DNA of 64,000 bases from Nitrospira sp. ST-bin5 (GTDB lineage: Bacteria; Nitrospirota; Nitrospiria; Nitrospirales; Nitrospiraceae): positions 1 through 64,000 of the forward strand of contig MSXN01000013.1 of assembly GCA_002083555.1 (NCBI GenBank), read 5' to 3'. Both the position numbers and the translations under genes were made by a program. Shown here piece by piece: positions 52,233 through 60,363 of the stretch. A model generated the notes under the pieces. The model saw only the letters and a list, made by a program, of their open reading frames with translations. It was not told where the DNA came from and ran no database searches. Within the stretch, counting starts at the first letter, position 1, and every line of letters starts with the position of its first letter.

Positions 52233-52248
52233 TGGCACATCGCTCGCA
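52233..52248 (+). promoter_or_regulatory. Candidate sigma54 promoter for cytochrome/TsdA/SorA block
   Basis: TGGCACATCGCTCGCA has a perfect TGGCAC, GG-N10-GC spacing and TCGC in place of TTGC. The upstream 52160-52225 stretch is AT-rich. The predicted start near 52259 is 19 bases before the cytochrome gene at 52278. Confidence 0.5.
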
Positions 52249-52277
52249 TTATCTTCTTCGCAGGCTCATGAGGTCGT

Positions 52278-52658
52278 ATGCGTGTTGTCGGAATCATCGT
52301 CAGCCTTTTGATCGAGATTGTCTCGGCCGGATTCGGTGGCGGCGGATTGAAGGATCTTTCCGCGTCGTCGTCGGGGAAGCAGGCTGACGCCGTCACCGGT
52401 CGAGAGATCTATTCCAATACCTGCATCCGCTGCCATGGGATCGACGGCAAGGGAGCGATGGGAATTCGCCTCGTTCCAAAGCCGGCCGACCTCACTTCCC
52501 CGGGCATTCAGAACCGTTTGGATGCCAGTCTCTTCAAACGCATTCACGATGGCAAGCCTAATACCGCGATGGGGGCGTGGAGTACTGCGTTATCAGACGA
52601 CGAAATCTGGGATGTCTTGGCCTTTGTGCGGACATTAAAACAGGAATCAGGGCCGTAG
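52278..52658 (+). CDS. Small periplasmic monohaem cytochrome c
   Basis: The 126-residue protein has an N-terminal hydrophobic segment as signal or anchor. It carries CIRCH with HGIDGKGAMG and a likely distal Met in NTAMGAWS. It resembles the cytochromes at 49706 and 61724. It leads a run of redox genes behind the sigma54-like promoter at 52233. It is probably an electron carrier for the downstream TsdA-like or SorA-like enzymes (inference). Confidence 0.88.
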   Translation: MRVVGIIVSLLIEIVSAGFGGGGLKDLSASSSGKQADAVTGREIYSNTCIRCHGIDGKGAMGIRLVPKPADLTSPGIQNRLDASLFKRIHDGKPNTAMGAWSTALSDDEIWDVLAFVRTLKQESGP

Positions 52659-52742
52659 AATACGCGAATCTTTCGGGCGGATCATGGCTCATAAGAACGC
52701 AGGACATGTAGTCAGCGGTGAACTTAACCGGGAGGTGTCGCG

Positions 52743-52961
52743 ATGGCATGCAATGTTGGAGGGGTTGAACGACCCATTCGAATCGTAGTCGGGATCATTG
52801 CGCTGGGGATCGGAGCTTTTGCGGGATTGCCGCCGGTGGGTACCGGGGTGGCGCTCGTGGTTGGGACCATTGCCCTGGTCACTGGGGCTATTGGATTCTG
52901 CCCGCTCTGGACGGTTTTCGGGATCAATACCTGTCCGGTCACCCCTGGAAAGAAGGGCTAG
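52743..52961 (+). CDS. DUF2892 (YgaP-like) small membrane protein
   Basis: The 72-residue protein starts MACNVGGVERPIRIVVG, the common opening of stand-alone DUF2892 proteins. It has two membrane helices and ends with a conserved CPLWTVFGINTC. In YgaP this domain handles sulfur compounds. It lies 10 bases before the TsdA-like gene, so it probably serves the same pathway. GGGAGG is a good ribosome site. Confidence 0.85.
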   Translation: MACNVGGVERPIRIVVGIIALGIGAFAGLPPVGTGVALVVGTIALVTGAIGFCPLWTVFGINTCPVTPGKKG

Positions 52962-52971
52962 CGAGGAATCG

Positions 52972-53826
52972 ATGCGATCACAACTCTGGACCTTTCTTGT
53001 CGTGGTTGGATGTCTGGTCGGATCCGGTGGATGCACACCGACTCCGAAGGCCGCGACGGTTCCTGCGCAAGGCCATGACGGTGGTGCGCTCACATCAGCC
53101 GATATGTTGTTCGCCCCGCCATCGCCGGAGCTGATCCCCGGCGATCAACGAGGCGAGCAGATTCGCTTAGGCTACAAAATCGTAGTCGATACGCAGGACT
53201 ATGGGCGGCCCTATGTGGGCAATCGGTTAAATTGCACGAACTGCCACCTCGATGCCGGAATGAATCCGAACACCGCCTCCTTTGTCGGTATCAGCCGGTT
53301 ATATCCGGAATATCGTGCACGGGCCGATCGTCAGATGTCCTTGGCCGACCGCATCGGCGAATGTTTCGAGCGCAGCATGAACGGCACAGCCCCTCCCCCC
53401 GATAGCTCGAAGCTCCAGGCCGTCGTGGCCTACATCGAATGGCTTTCGCAAAACGTCCCGCCGGGTAGTACGGTGCCATGGCGCGGGATTCCACGTCTGA
53501 CCTCCAGTCACGTTCCAGATCCCGTGAACGGGAAGAAGCAGTTTGCCACGAAGTGTGTGTTCTGCCATGGAGCGGATGGACAGGGGACCATGGCCGGGCC
53601 GCCGGTCTGGGGGCCGCATTCTTACAATATTGCGGCAGGGATGGCTCGTATCACGGTGGCGGCGCCGTTCATCAAGTCCAATATGCCGAGAGGCTGGGGT
53701 TGGACACTGACCGATGATGAGGCCTTCGATGTGGCGGCCTATGTGAACAGCCAGCCGCGTCCGGATTTCCCCGGCAAGCAATACGACTGGCCGAAGGGCG
53801 GCAAACCGGCGGACATACCCTACTAA
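52972..53826 (+). CDS. tsdA: TsdA-like dihaem thiosulfate dehydrogenase (lipoprotein)
   Basis: The 284-residue protein has a lipobox ending at Cys21. The first haem site is CTNCH (88-92), followed by LDAGMNPNTASFVG and DRIGECFERSMNG. Cys131 there aligns with the unusual Cys axial haem ligand of thiosulfate dehydrogenase. The second haem is CVFCH (195-199), with FIKSNMP containing the Lys/Met ligand pair of TsdA. It would join two thiosulfates to tetrathionate (or the reverse) in the periplasm. The lipid anchor differs from the usual soluble form. A different dihaem cytochrome role cannot be excluded. Confidence 0.8.
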   Translation: MRSQLWTFLVVVGCLVGSGGCTPTPKAATVPAQGHDGGALTSADMLFAPPSPELIPGDQRGEQIRLGYKIVVDTQDYGRPYVGNRLNCTNCHLDAGMNPNTASFVGISRLYPEYRARADRQMSLADRIGECFERSMNGTAPPPDSSKLQAVVAYIEWLSQNVPPGSTVPWRGIPRLTSSHVPDPVNGKKQFATKCVFCHGADGQGTMAGPPVWGPHSYNIAAGMARITVAAPFIKSNMPRGWGWTLTDDEAFDVAAYVNSQPRPDFPGKQYDWPKGGKPADIPY

Positions 53827-53872
53827 ATCGTCGTTTGTCAGGCGGCAATCGGGCGTAGTCGGGAGGTGCGCG

Positions 53873-54286
53873 ATGAATCTTACTGTGGCCTATCATGGCG
53901 GTACACGCTACGACGTCACCAGCGGTCGGCATCGTGTGGTGACCGATCAGCCGGATGAAGATGGCGGCCACGATGCGGGTATGAGTCCGGTCGAACTCTT
54001 TGTCGGCTCGGTCGCGAGTTGCGTCGGCTACTTCGTCGGTCAGTTCTGCGCGCGGCATGACATTTCCCGTGAGGGCCTCGGGGTGGATGCCGAGTGGGAG
54101 ATGGCCGAGGGACCGCATCGCGTGGGGACGATCACACTGGCGATCCGGTTGCCGCATCGTCTCACGCCGGACATGAAAGAGCGCTTGTTGAAGGTCGCCC
54201 ACGGGTGCACGGTGCATCAATCTCTCTCCGGTGCCCCGGCCGTCACCATCCAGCTCAATCCTCATGCTCAGGGAGTGCATCCATGA
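53873..54286 (+). CDS. OsmC/Ohr-family protein, second copy
   Basis: The 137-residue protein has conserved Cys50 (GSVASCVGYF) and Cys112 (AHGCTVHQSL) at OsmC spacing. It is cytoplasmic. It overlaps the molybdoenzyme gene by four bases (ATGA), a link seen between OsmC proteins and sulfur metabolism. A role in moving sulfur or protecting the cell during sulfite oxidation is an inference. Confidence 0.87.
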   Translation: MNLTVAYHGGTRYDVTSGRHRVVTDQPDEDGGHDAGMSPVELFVGSVASCVGYFVGQFCARHDISREGLGVDAEWEMAEGPHRVGTITLAIRLPHRLTPDMKERLLKVAHGCTVHQSLSGAPAVTIQLNPHAQGVHP

Positions 54287-55467
54287 GTGAGTCCGTTTCA
54301 TCCTCCCGTCGAACACTCTTCAAGCGGATGGCCGAAATTATCGGCGGACTCGCGGTCTGGCATCAGGTGCGACCGGCGCTGGCCCAGCAGGCGGTCTCGC
54401 CGGAAACCGGCCCACAAACCGTGCGCGTGATGCGACCGTACGACGCGGAAACGCCCGTACGCGAATTCACATCGTATGTGACCCCTAATCATCGGTTTTT
54501 CGTGCGGAGTCATTTCGGTCCGCCGACGCCTGAATTGATTGCTGAAGCCAATTGGCGGCTCCGTGTCGGAGGGCTGATCGACCATCCCTTGGAACTCACG
54601 CTCAAGGATCTCAAAGAGTTCGAACGAGTGTCGATCACGGCTGTGGTGCAATGCAGCGGAAATGGCCGCGCGTTTCATCGTCCGAAAGTGCCGGGCGTGC
54701 AATGGGAGCGCGGCGCGGTAGGCAATGCGCAGTGGACCGGTGTGCGATTGCGGGACGTGTTGGCCAAAGCCGGTGTACGGCCGGCCGCGAAACACGTGCA
54801 ACTCCAAGGCGCCGATCGCCCGGTAGTCGCGTCCGTGCCGTTGTTTACCCGGAGCATTTCGCTGGAGAAAGCCCTGCATCCGGATACGCTGCTTGCGTAT
54901 GAGATGAATGGGCGTCCCTTGCCGTTGTTGCATGGCGCGCCGTTGCGGGTCATTACGCCGGGCTGGATGGCGGATTCCTGCACGAAGTGGCTGACGGAGA
55001 TCACGGTGCAGGCAGATGAAGCCAAGGGTTATTACATGCAGACGGCCTATCGCGTGCCGGTCACGGCCATCCAACCGAACTCCGGTCTGCCGGGGACTTC
55101 GATGGTGCCCGTTGAAGCGATGGTGGTGAAGTCGCTGATCGCGTCGCCTGTCAACGGCGATCAGGTCGGGCGGGGACCGGTCACGGTGCAGGGCGTGGCC
55201 TGGAGCGGAGACGCCGCTGTCGCGACCGTGGAGCTCTCGTTCGACGACGGCAAGACCTGGGAGCCGGCGCGACTGGTCGGCGAAGACGAGCCCTATGCCT
55301 GGCGGCAATGGCAGTTCCTATGGAAGCCCAAGGGGGCCGGGGCCGTGACAATCCTCTGCCGTGCGACGGATGCCGCGGGACAGGTTCAACCCCAAGAGAG
55401 CCCGTGGAATCCCAGCGGGTTCTTGTGGAACGGGTGGGATCGTGTGTCTGTGACGGTGGAGGCATGA
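54283..55467 (+). CDS. sorA: Periplasmic sulfite dehydrogenase-like molybdoenzyme (SorA-like)
   Basis: The 394-residue protein has a twin-Arg signal (SSRRTLFKRM) and cleavage near LAQQ. The sulfite-oxidase molybdopterin fold carries the molybdenum ligand Cys124 in VVQCSGNGR and VRLRDVLAKAGV, followed by a dimerisation domain (VQGVAWSGDAAVATVELSFDDGKTW). It would oxidise sulfite to sulfate and pass two electrons to cytochrome c. It overlaps both neighbours by four bases. A YedY-like reductase is less likely given the dimerisation domain and cytochrome partner. Confidence 0.85.
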   Translation: MSESVSSSRRTLFKRMAEIIGGLAVWHQVRPALAQQAVSPETGPQTVRVMRPYDAETPVREFTSYVTPNHRFFVRSHFGPPTPELIAEANWRLRVGGLIDHPLELTLKDLKEFERVSITAVVQCSGNGRAFHRPKVPGVQWERGAVGNAQWTGVRLRDVLAKAGVRPAAKHVQLQGADRPVVASVPLFTRSISLEKALHPDTLLAYEMNGRPLPLLHGAPLRVITPGWMADSCTKWLTEITVQADEAKGYYMQTAYRVPVTAIQPNSGLPGTSMVPVEAMVVKSLIASPVNGDQVGRGPVTVQGVAWSGDAAVATVELSFDDGKTWEPARLVGEDEPYAWRQWQFLWKPKGAGAVTILCRATDAAGQVQPQESPWNPSGFLWNGWDRVSVTVEA

Positions 55468-56111
55468 GCGTGGAGGGTGTAGCGTCGTTCGTGAAGCGAG
55501 AGTTGAGGGTGATTTCCGGTCTGTTGCTGTTCGCTGGAGTCCTGATCGTCGCAATGACGACGGCGGCGCAGGAAGACGATCTGGCGACGGTGAGCGCCGC
55601 GCTGGCGCCGCGTGCCGAAGGGCTGATCGTGGCGCGTTGCTCGGTGTGCCACAGCCCGGATCTGGTGTCTCAACAGCGCCTACCGAAAGACCGCTGGGCC
55701 GCGACGGTCGAGAAAATGAAACATTGGGGGGCGGAGATCGCCGACGACGAAGCGGAGCTGCTCGTGCGGTACCTGTCTGCCCGCTATCACCCGGCTGCGC
55801 CGGATCATCTGCCGCCGTTCGATCAGGAATTGAGAAAAGCCGAGCCGCTGACCCAGGAGCCGGCGGATACGGGTCCGCTCGTCGGTGTGGCAATCAGAGG
55901 GGCGGGCATCTTCGAGCACAATTGCCAGGCCTGTCATGGCGCCGGTGCCACCGGCGGGATGGGGCCGAAGCTGGCGAAGAATCCGATCCTGAAACATGAC
56001 GACCTGTTCTGGGAAACTGTGTTACACGGGCGAGGGCCGATGCCGGCCTGGGGATCGGTGCTCAGTCAGCAGGATATTGCCGATGTTCACACATGGTTAC
56101 TGACGAAGTAG
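55464..56111 (+). CDS. Dihaem cytochrome c, SorB-like partner
   Basis: The 215-residue protein has an N-terminal signal or anchor helix (about 17-33). The first haem domain (RCSVCHSPDL, DRWAATVEKMKHWGAEI) resembles SorB, the cytochrome subunit of sulfite dehydrogenase. A second class I cytochrome domain carries CQACHGAGATGG. It is translationally coupled to the SorA-like gene (ATGA), so it is the probable electron acceptor. A SorB joined to a second haem domain is an uncommon arrangement. Confidence 0.85.
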   Translation: MSVEGVASFVKRELRVISGLLLFAGVLIVAMTTAAQEDDLATVSAALAPRAEGLIVARCSVCHSPDLVSQQRLPKDRWAATVEKMKHWGAEIADDEAELLVRYLSARYHPAAPDHLPPFDQELRKAEPLTQEPADTGPLVGVAIRGAGIFEHNCQACHGAGATGGMGPKLAKNPILKHDDLFWETVLHGRGPMPAWGSVLSQQDIADVHTWLLTK

Positions 56112-56149
56112 CGGAAGAGCGAAGTTCACCACAGAGGAAAGGAGCGGTC

Positions 56150-57160
56150 ATGAACGTCAGACGGAGCGTGGTTGTCGGAGGGGCGTTGCTATCATTGGTG
56201 GGACTGATGTCCACACCACGGCTGTTGTTCGGAGCCGATCAGCCGAAGGCGAAGGAGCTGATTCAGCAGAACTGCGTCCAATGTCACCGGATGGAAGGCC
56301 AGGCTGACTCCCGTTTCAATCTCAAGGCGCCCGATCTCATCTGGGCAGGGAGCAAGTATAACCGAGCCTGGTTGATTCGCTGGCTGACCGGCAAAGAAGC
56401 GCCCCTGTATGTCAAAGGGTATCGCTGGGACCAATCGCAGGAAGCGCACAAGCATGTGACCGTCTCGGAGGCCGAGGCCAACGGGATTGCCGATTACCTG
56501 GCCGAGCACAACAAGGATCCGCGTGTGAAAGTCGGGGCGTTCGATCTGGCGAAAGTGACGAAGTTCGAAGCGGCGTTCGGTGGGATGGCATACAAGGCCC
56601 ATGCCTGTCTCGGCTGTCACACAATCGAAGAAAACGGGAAACTCATCGGCGGTCAGCAGAGTGCGGCGTTGGAGAAGGCCGGACAACGGTACAACCAGGA
56701 TTGGCTGTTCCGTTTCGGGTTGAATCCGCAAGACTTTGTGCCCCACAGCGGCGAGTTTCTGGCCGATGCCACGGAGCCGCAGCTTCGCGCCGTGATTGGC
56801 TACTTGATGGTACAGGGCGTGTCGGATTTCAAGTATTACGAACCTTGGACGGCGCCGGAATTCACCAAGGCCAGCTCTGGGCGCGGCAAGGTGATCTATA
56901 AAGAATATTGCATGCAGTGCCACGGAGCGACCGGCAAAGGGGACGGGCCTGCCGCGTCGACGCTGGAGCCGAAACCGGCGATTCATGCCAACATCAATTT
57001 CAGTGAGGTGCCGACGGAGTACCTCTACAACATGATCAACCACGGCGGAGCGGCAATGGGCAAGTCTGCCAACATGCCCTATTGGGGCCTGACCATCGGG
57101 CAGCAGGGCGTGGCCGATGTCATGGCGTATTTGAAGACAACGTTTAAGGGGCCGAAATAG
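56150..57160 (+). CDS. Trihaem cytochrome c
   Basis: The 336-residue protein has a signal peptide ending near LLFGAD. Three haem motifs occur: CVQCH (about residue 42), CLGCH (about 154) and CMQCH (about 257), each in a separate class I-like domain. The first two domains are related to the broken gene at 60968-61655. It is probably an electron-transfer protein of the sulfur or terminal-oxidase chain. The start follows AAAGGAG at 56138-56144. Confidence 0.88.
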   Translation: MNVRRSVVVGGALLSLVGLMSTPRLLFGADQPKAKELIQQNCVQCHRMEGQADSRFNLKAPDLIWAGSKYNRAWLIRWLTGKEAPLYVKGYRWDQSQEAHKHVTVSEAEANGIADYLAEHNKDPRVKVGAFDLAKVTKFEAAFGGMAYKAHACLGCHTIEENGKLIGGQQSAALEKAGQRYNQDWLFRFGLNPQDFVPHSGEFLADATEPQLRAVIGYLMVQGVSDFKYYEPWTAPEFTKASSGRGKVIYKEYCMQCHGATGKGDGPAASTLEPKPAIHANINFSEVPTEYLYNMINHGGAAMGKSANMPYWGLTIGQQGVADVMAYLKTTFKGPK

Positions 57161-57178
57161 GGCTTGATAGGGCTTGAT

Positions 57179-57270
57179 GCGCGAGGGGCGAGACGGGCGT
57201 GAAAGGTGGGTACATTTCGACCACCGTCCCGGCCCGTCCCGCTTTTCTCGCGTGTCCCGCTTGTCTCGCT
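57179..57270. repeat. Imperfect inverted repeat of GCGAG/CTCGC words
   Basis: GCGCGAGGGGCGAGACGGG near 57179 is roughly complementary to CCCGTCCCGCTTTTCTCGCG near 57235, giving a long imperfect hairpin. Similar TCTCGC words occur at 15765-15800. It may also serve as a terminator for the trihaem cytochrome gene. Confidence 0.4.
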
Positions 57271-57310
57271 AGCGACCATTCACGAACGACGAGGAACGGA
57301 GGGTTCATCG

Positions 57311-57670
57311 ATGGCGACGTTTATTATTTCAGGCAGCCGGGGCACGGATGACCCGACGATGGCGACGCTGCCGTTTGTCGCGGCGAAAGCGGCCAAAGAG
57401 CAGGGGCACGATGTCGTGCTCTGGCTCTGGAACGAAGCCGTCACGCTGGGACGGAAGGGCACGGCCGATCATGTCCACGGTGTGAATCTCACACCGTTAA
57501 AAGACTTGCTTGCCGGGGTGCAAGCTGCAAATATTCCTATATGGGTCTGTGGCGCTTGTGCGGTGGCCCGGCAAATCGGCGGAGGAGATCTGGTCGCGGG
57601 AGCATCAATCAAGGGGATGCCCGACTACATCAAGGCCGTGGCTGAACGTGACCGGAGCGTGGCGTTTTAA
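57311..57670 (+). CDS. Cytoplasmic DsrE-family protein
   Basis: The 119-residue protein has no signal. The fold is DsrE-like: start MATFIISGSRGTDDPTMATL, then GHDVVLWLWNEAVTLG and Cys80/Cys83 in WVCGACAVARQI. Such proteins bind or transfer sulfur. GGAGGG sits 7 bases before the ATG. It may pass sulfur from thiosulfate or sulfide oxidation to cytoplasmic acceptors (inference). Confidence 0.82.
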   Translation: MATFIISGSRGTDDPTMATLPFVAAKAAKEQGHDVVLWLWNEAVTLGRKGTADHVHGVNLTPLKDLLAGVQAANIPIWVCGACAVARQIGGGDLVAGASIKGMPDYIKAVAERDRSVAF

Positions 57671-57702
57671 TTCGTGGATTGCGTCTAACGCGGGGGGATG
57701 TC

Positions 57703-58764
57703 ATGGCTGTTGAAGATGAATCGACTGGCAAAGGCAAGAGCAAGAAACGAAGTCGAAATGGGCAAGCCTCCGATGCCATTGTCGGCAACGACGGTGAACT
57801 GTTGGCCGATGAATTGGAAACCATTCCCACGGCCATCCCCAAGCAAGGTGACGGCTATCGTCAGGCACAGAGCAAGGCCGTCGATCAGATCGCTTACGCG
57901 ATCGGTGTCGCCGGGCACGCGTTGACCGATGACGACTTGATTCGCATCAACACCCGCAGAGGGTTGCTGACACTTCTGAAGCGGAAAGAGGTCGATCTGG
58001 AGGATGTGCGTAAGACGTTGCTCTATGAGCAGGAGTTGCAGCAGCTTCAGGTCGAACTCGTTCGACTGCAACGGTGGGTGCAGGAGAGCGGGCAGCGGAT
58101 TGCGATTCTGGTCGAAGGCCGCGATGCGGCCGGCAAGGGCGGTACGATCCGTCGGTTCACCGAGCACTTGAATCCTCGCGCCATGCGGGTGGTCGCGCTG
58201 CCCAAGCCCACGGATGAAGAGCGCGGCCAGTGGTATTTTCAGCGGTATATCCGGCAATTGCCGAACAAGGGCGAGATCGTGTTCTTCGACCGCAGTTGGT
58301 ACAACCGCGCCGTAGTCGAACCGGTGATGGGGTTCTGCAGCAAGAAGGATCATCAACGCTTCCTGCAGCAGGTCACCGAGTTCGAACATATGCTCTATGA
58401 GGACGGGGTGACCATCATCAAGTTCTGGTTCTCTATCTCCAAGGAAGAGCAGGCCAAGCGTTTTGAGGCGCGGCGCCAGAATCCACTCAAACAGTGGAAG
58501 CTGAGTCCGGTCGATGAAAAAGCGCAGGAACTGTGGGATTCCTACACGCGCTATAAAGAGGAGATGTTCAGCAAGACGCACGCCACCTTCAGCCCCTGGA
58601 TCATTGTGAAGGCGAATGACAAGCAGTCTGCCAGGCTGGAGAGCCTCCGTTATGTGCTGAATCTCTTGCCCTACAAGGGCAAGGAGGAAAGCCAGATTCG
58701 CCTGACCCCGGATCCCAATATCATCACCCGCTTCCATCGCAAAATGGTGGAGCTCGATTTGTGA
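57703..58764 (+). CDS. ppk2: Polyphosphate kinase 2 family protein
   Basis: The 353-residue protein has a low-complexity basic N-terminus (about 1-30). The PPK2 core has Walker A EGRDAAGKGGT (138-148), the lid RAMRVVALPKPTDEERGQWYFQRY and Walker B IVFFDRSWYNRA. It uses polyphosphate to phosphorylate nucleotides (class I makes NTP from NDP). It overlaps the open frame of the following cytochrome. The charged N-terminal extension is longer than in minimal PPK2 enzymes. Confidence 0.93.
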   Translation: MAVEDESTGKGKSKKRSRNGQASDAIVGNDGELLADELETIPTAIPKQGDGYRQAQSKAVDQIAYAIGVAGHALTDDDLIRINTRRGLLTLLKRKEVDLEDVRKTLLYEQELQQLQVELVRLQRWVQESGQRIAILVEGRDAAGKGGTIRRFTEHLNPRAMRVVALPKPTDEERGQWYFQRYIRQLPNKGEIVFFDRSWYNRAVVEPVMGFCSKKDHQRFLQQVTEFEHMLYEDGVTIIKFWFSISKEEQAKRFEARRQNPLKQWKLSPVDEKAQELWDSYTRYKEEMFSKTHATFSPWIIVKANDKQSARLESLRYVLNLLPYKGKEESQIRLTPDPNIITRFHRKMVELDL

Positions 58765-58772
58765 GGAGCAGG

Positions 58773-59351
58773 ATGTCGACAATGACTATTACACATGTGC
58801 TGGCGGCTGTTCTGACTTGTGGCGTGTTAAGTGCCTCGGTCTTATCGGCGGCCGAGCGCCACATGATGCAGCCACGGGTGCCGGCCGATAAGCTGGCGGA
58901 AGCGCGCGCGTTGACGAGCCCATTGCCGGATTCTGCCGAGATCGTCGAGAAGGGCAAGGCGCTCTACAACGGCAAAGGGACCTGCTTCAACTGCCACGGC
59001 AAAGACGGGTCAGGCAACGGTATGGCCGCAGTGGGCCTCGATCCCTCGCCGCGTAATTTTCAGCACCATGGATTCTGGCGCCACCGGACGGAGGGTGAGA
59101 TCTTCTGGGTGATTAAGCATGGCTCGCCCGGTACGGCCATGATCGGATTCGGCGATCAACTCAGCGACGAGGAGATTTGGTCGATCATCCAATACGAGCG
59201 AAGCTTTGCCGGAGAGCATGGTCACGGAATGACGGGGCACAGAGAAGGCATGGGGCAGGGAATGGGCCCCGGCGGGGGAATGGGCGGTATGGAGCATCGA
59301 GGCCCGAGAAGTGGCATGGGCGGATGTGAAGGCGAAGCCTGTGGCCGGTAA
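58773..59351 (+). CDS. Monohaem cytochrome c with His/Met/Gly-rich tail
   Basis: The 192-residue protein has a signal peptide (about 1-26). A class I domain carries CFNCHGKDGSGNG and a probable distal Met in GTAMIGF. After about residue 148 the protein becomes a Gly/Met/His-rich tail (HGHGMTGHREGMGQG and further repeats) ending with two Cys. Such tails bind Cu(I) or other soft metals. The start at 58773 fits GAGGAG (58763-58768); the GTG at 58761 is less likely. It may deliver metal or respond to it (inference). Confidence 0.87.
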   Translation: MSTMTITHVLAAVLTCGVLSASVLSAAERHMMQPRVPADKLAEARALTSPLPDSAEIVEKGKALYNGKGTCFNCHGKDGSGNGMAAVGLDPSPRNFQHHGFWRHRTEGEIFWVIKHGSPGTAMIGFGDQLSDEEIWSIIQYERSFAGEHGHGMTGHREGMGQGMGPGGGMGGMEHRGPRSGMGGCEGEACGR

Positions 59352-59834
59352 TACAAGATCAAATCGTGCGGTGGCGTCGGAGTTGTGTTCTTGAAATAGG
59401 TCCGGTTGCCACACGGATCACGCCGATCAGAATCATTTCAGCGGCAGCGTCCCTCCTCGTGTTCCGCTTTCTTGCAGTCATTCAGCAATCGCATCCAAGC
59501 CAGATTCGTAGCGTTTCACCGCATCTGATGCAGCCCAGGTGGGTATCTTTGCGCCATCCATAGCCTCGCGTCTGAGTCAGTAATCTGAAACCGTTGCATA
59601 GCGCGCACTCTTTCTCTTGTCAACTCAACTCAATCACATAGTTGTGTGCCGGTTCTTTCCGGTGAAGCTCGGGCACAGAGAAGGGCATGGCTCTTGCGCT
59701 ATCAAGAAATATTAGCCCATCACAAACATGCGTGAATCCTTTTTCAGCTTCGATGGCTCGCATGAATAGGCAAGGGCATTTGAAAAGATTCAAGGGTGCC
59801 CGTTTCTTTATCCACCAACACCAAGGAGGGGTTC
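59352..59834. other. Gene-less interval before CBS gene
   Basis: About 480 bases hold no credible gene. Near 59660-59710 there are GGCA/TTGC words, but none at correct sigma54 spacing. The strong ribosome site AAGGAGGGG of the CBS gene lies at the right end. Confidence 0.45.
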
Positions 59835-60278
59835 ATGTCTACGTTATCCAGACCGGGGGTTCCTGTCGGAGGCTTCAAGACAGTGGGGCAGGTGCATGCG
59901 ACGAACGATCTCGTATTTGGCCGGACTCACAATGCGATGAGCGTGGCGGTGGAGTTGCTCACGACGCATACGCCGGGGGCGCCGGTCGTCGATGATGCGG
60001 GACAATTTATCGGTTTCGTGAGCGAGTTCGACATTTTGCGCGCGTTGAGCGCGGAGAAGGATCTGAATCAACTCACCGCCGGAGACGTCATGGGGCAGGA
60101 TCGAGTTGCGGTGACCGATGAGACGAGCATCGAAGACGCCCTCAAGCTGATGGATGAAAAGCGGCTGCTGAACCTTCCGGTTCAACGCAACGGAAAGGTG
60201 GCCCATTCGATCACCCGCCACGACATCCTGCGGGCCTGGATCGGATTGGGCATCGATATCGAGAATCCGGCGATGTAA
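59835..60278 (+). CDS. CBS-domain protein
   Basis: The 147-residue protein consists of a tandem CBS pair (about 18-75 and 85-143), with LLTTHTPGAPVVDDAGQFIGFVSEFDILRAL-type and LMDEKRLLNLPVQ motifs. It is cytoplasmic. Stand-alone CBS pairs bind adenine nucleotides and regulate partner enzymes. It is preceded by a long gene-less stretch and followed by a GC-rich hairpin at 60300-60332. The partner is unknown. Confidence 0.9.
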   Translation: MSTLSRPGVPVGGFKTVGQVHATNDLVFGRTHNAMSVAVELLTTHTPGAPVVDDAGQFIGFVSEFDILRALSAEKDLNQLTAGDVMGQDRVAVTDETSIEDALKLMDEKRLLNLPVQRNGKVAHSITRHDILRAWIGLGIDIENPAM

Positions 60279-60299
60279 TCGCGCGACCGGCTTGCACTT

Positions 60300-60332
60300 G
60301 GCGGCACCGCAGTCTATGGGCTGCGCGCCGCC
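60300..60332 (+). terminator. GC-rich hairpin between CBS and sodC genes
   Basis: GGCGGC (60300-60305) pairs with GCCGCC (60327-60332), with inner GCAG/CTGC pairing. No T-run follows, so it may be a weak terminator or mRNA-stability element. Confidence 0.4.
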
Positions 60333-60363
60333 TGGTGTGGCGCGGTGAGCCAAGGAGGGCATG

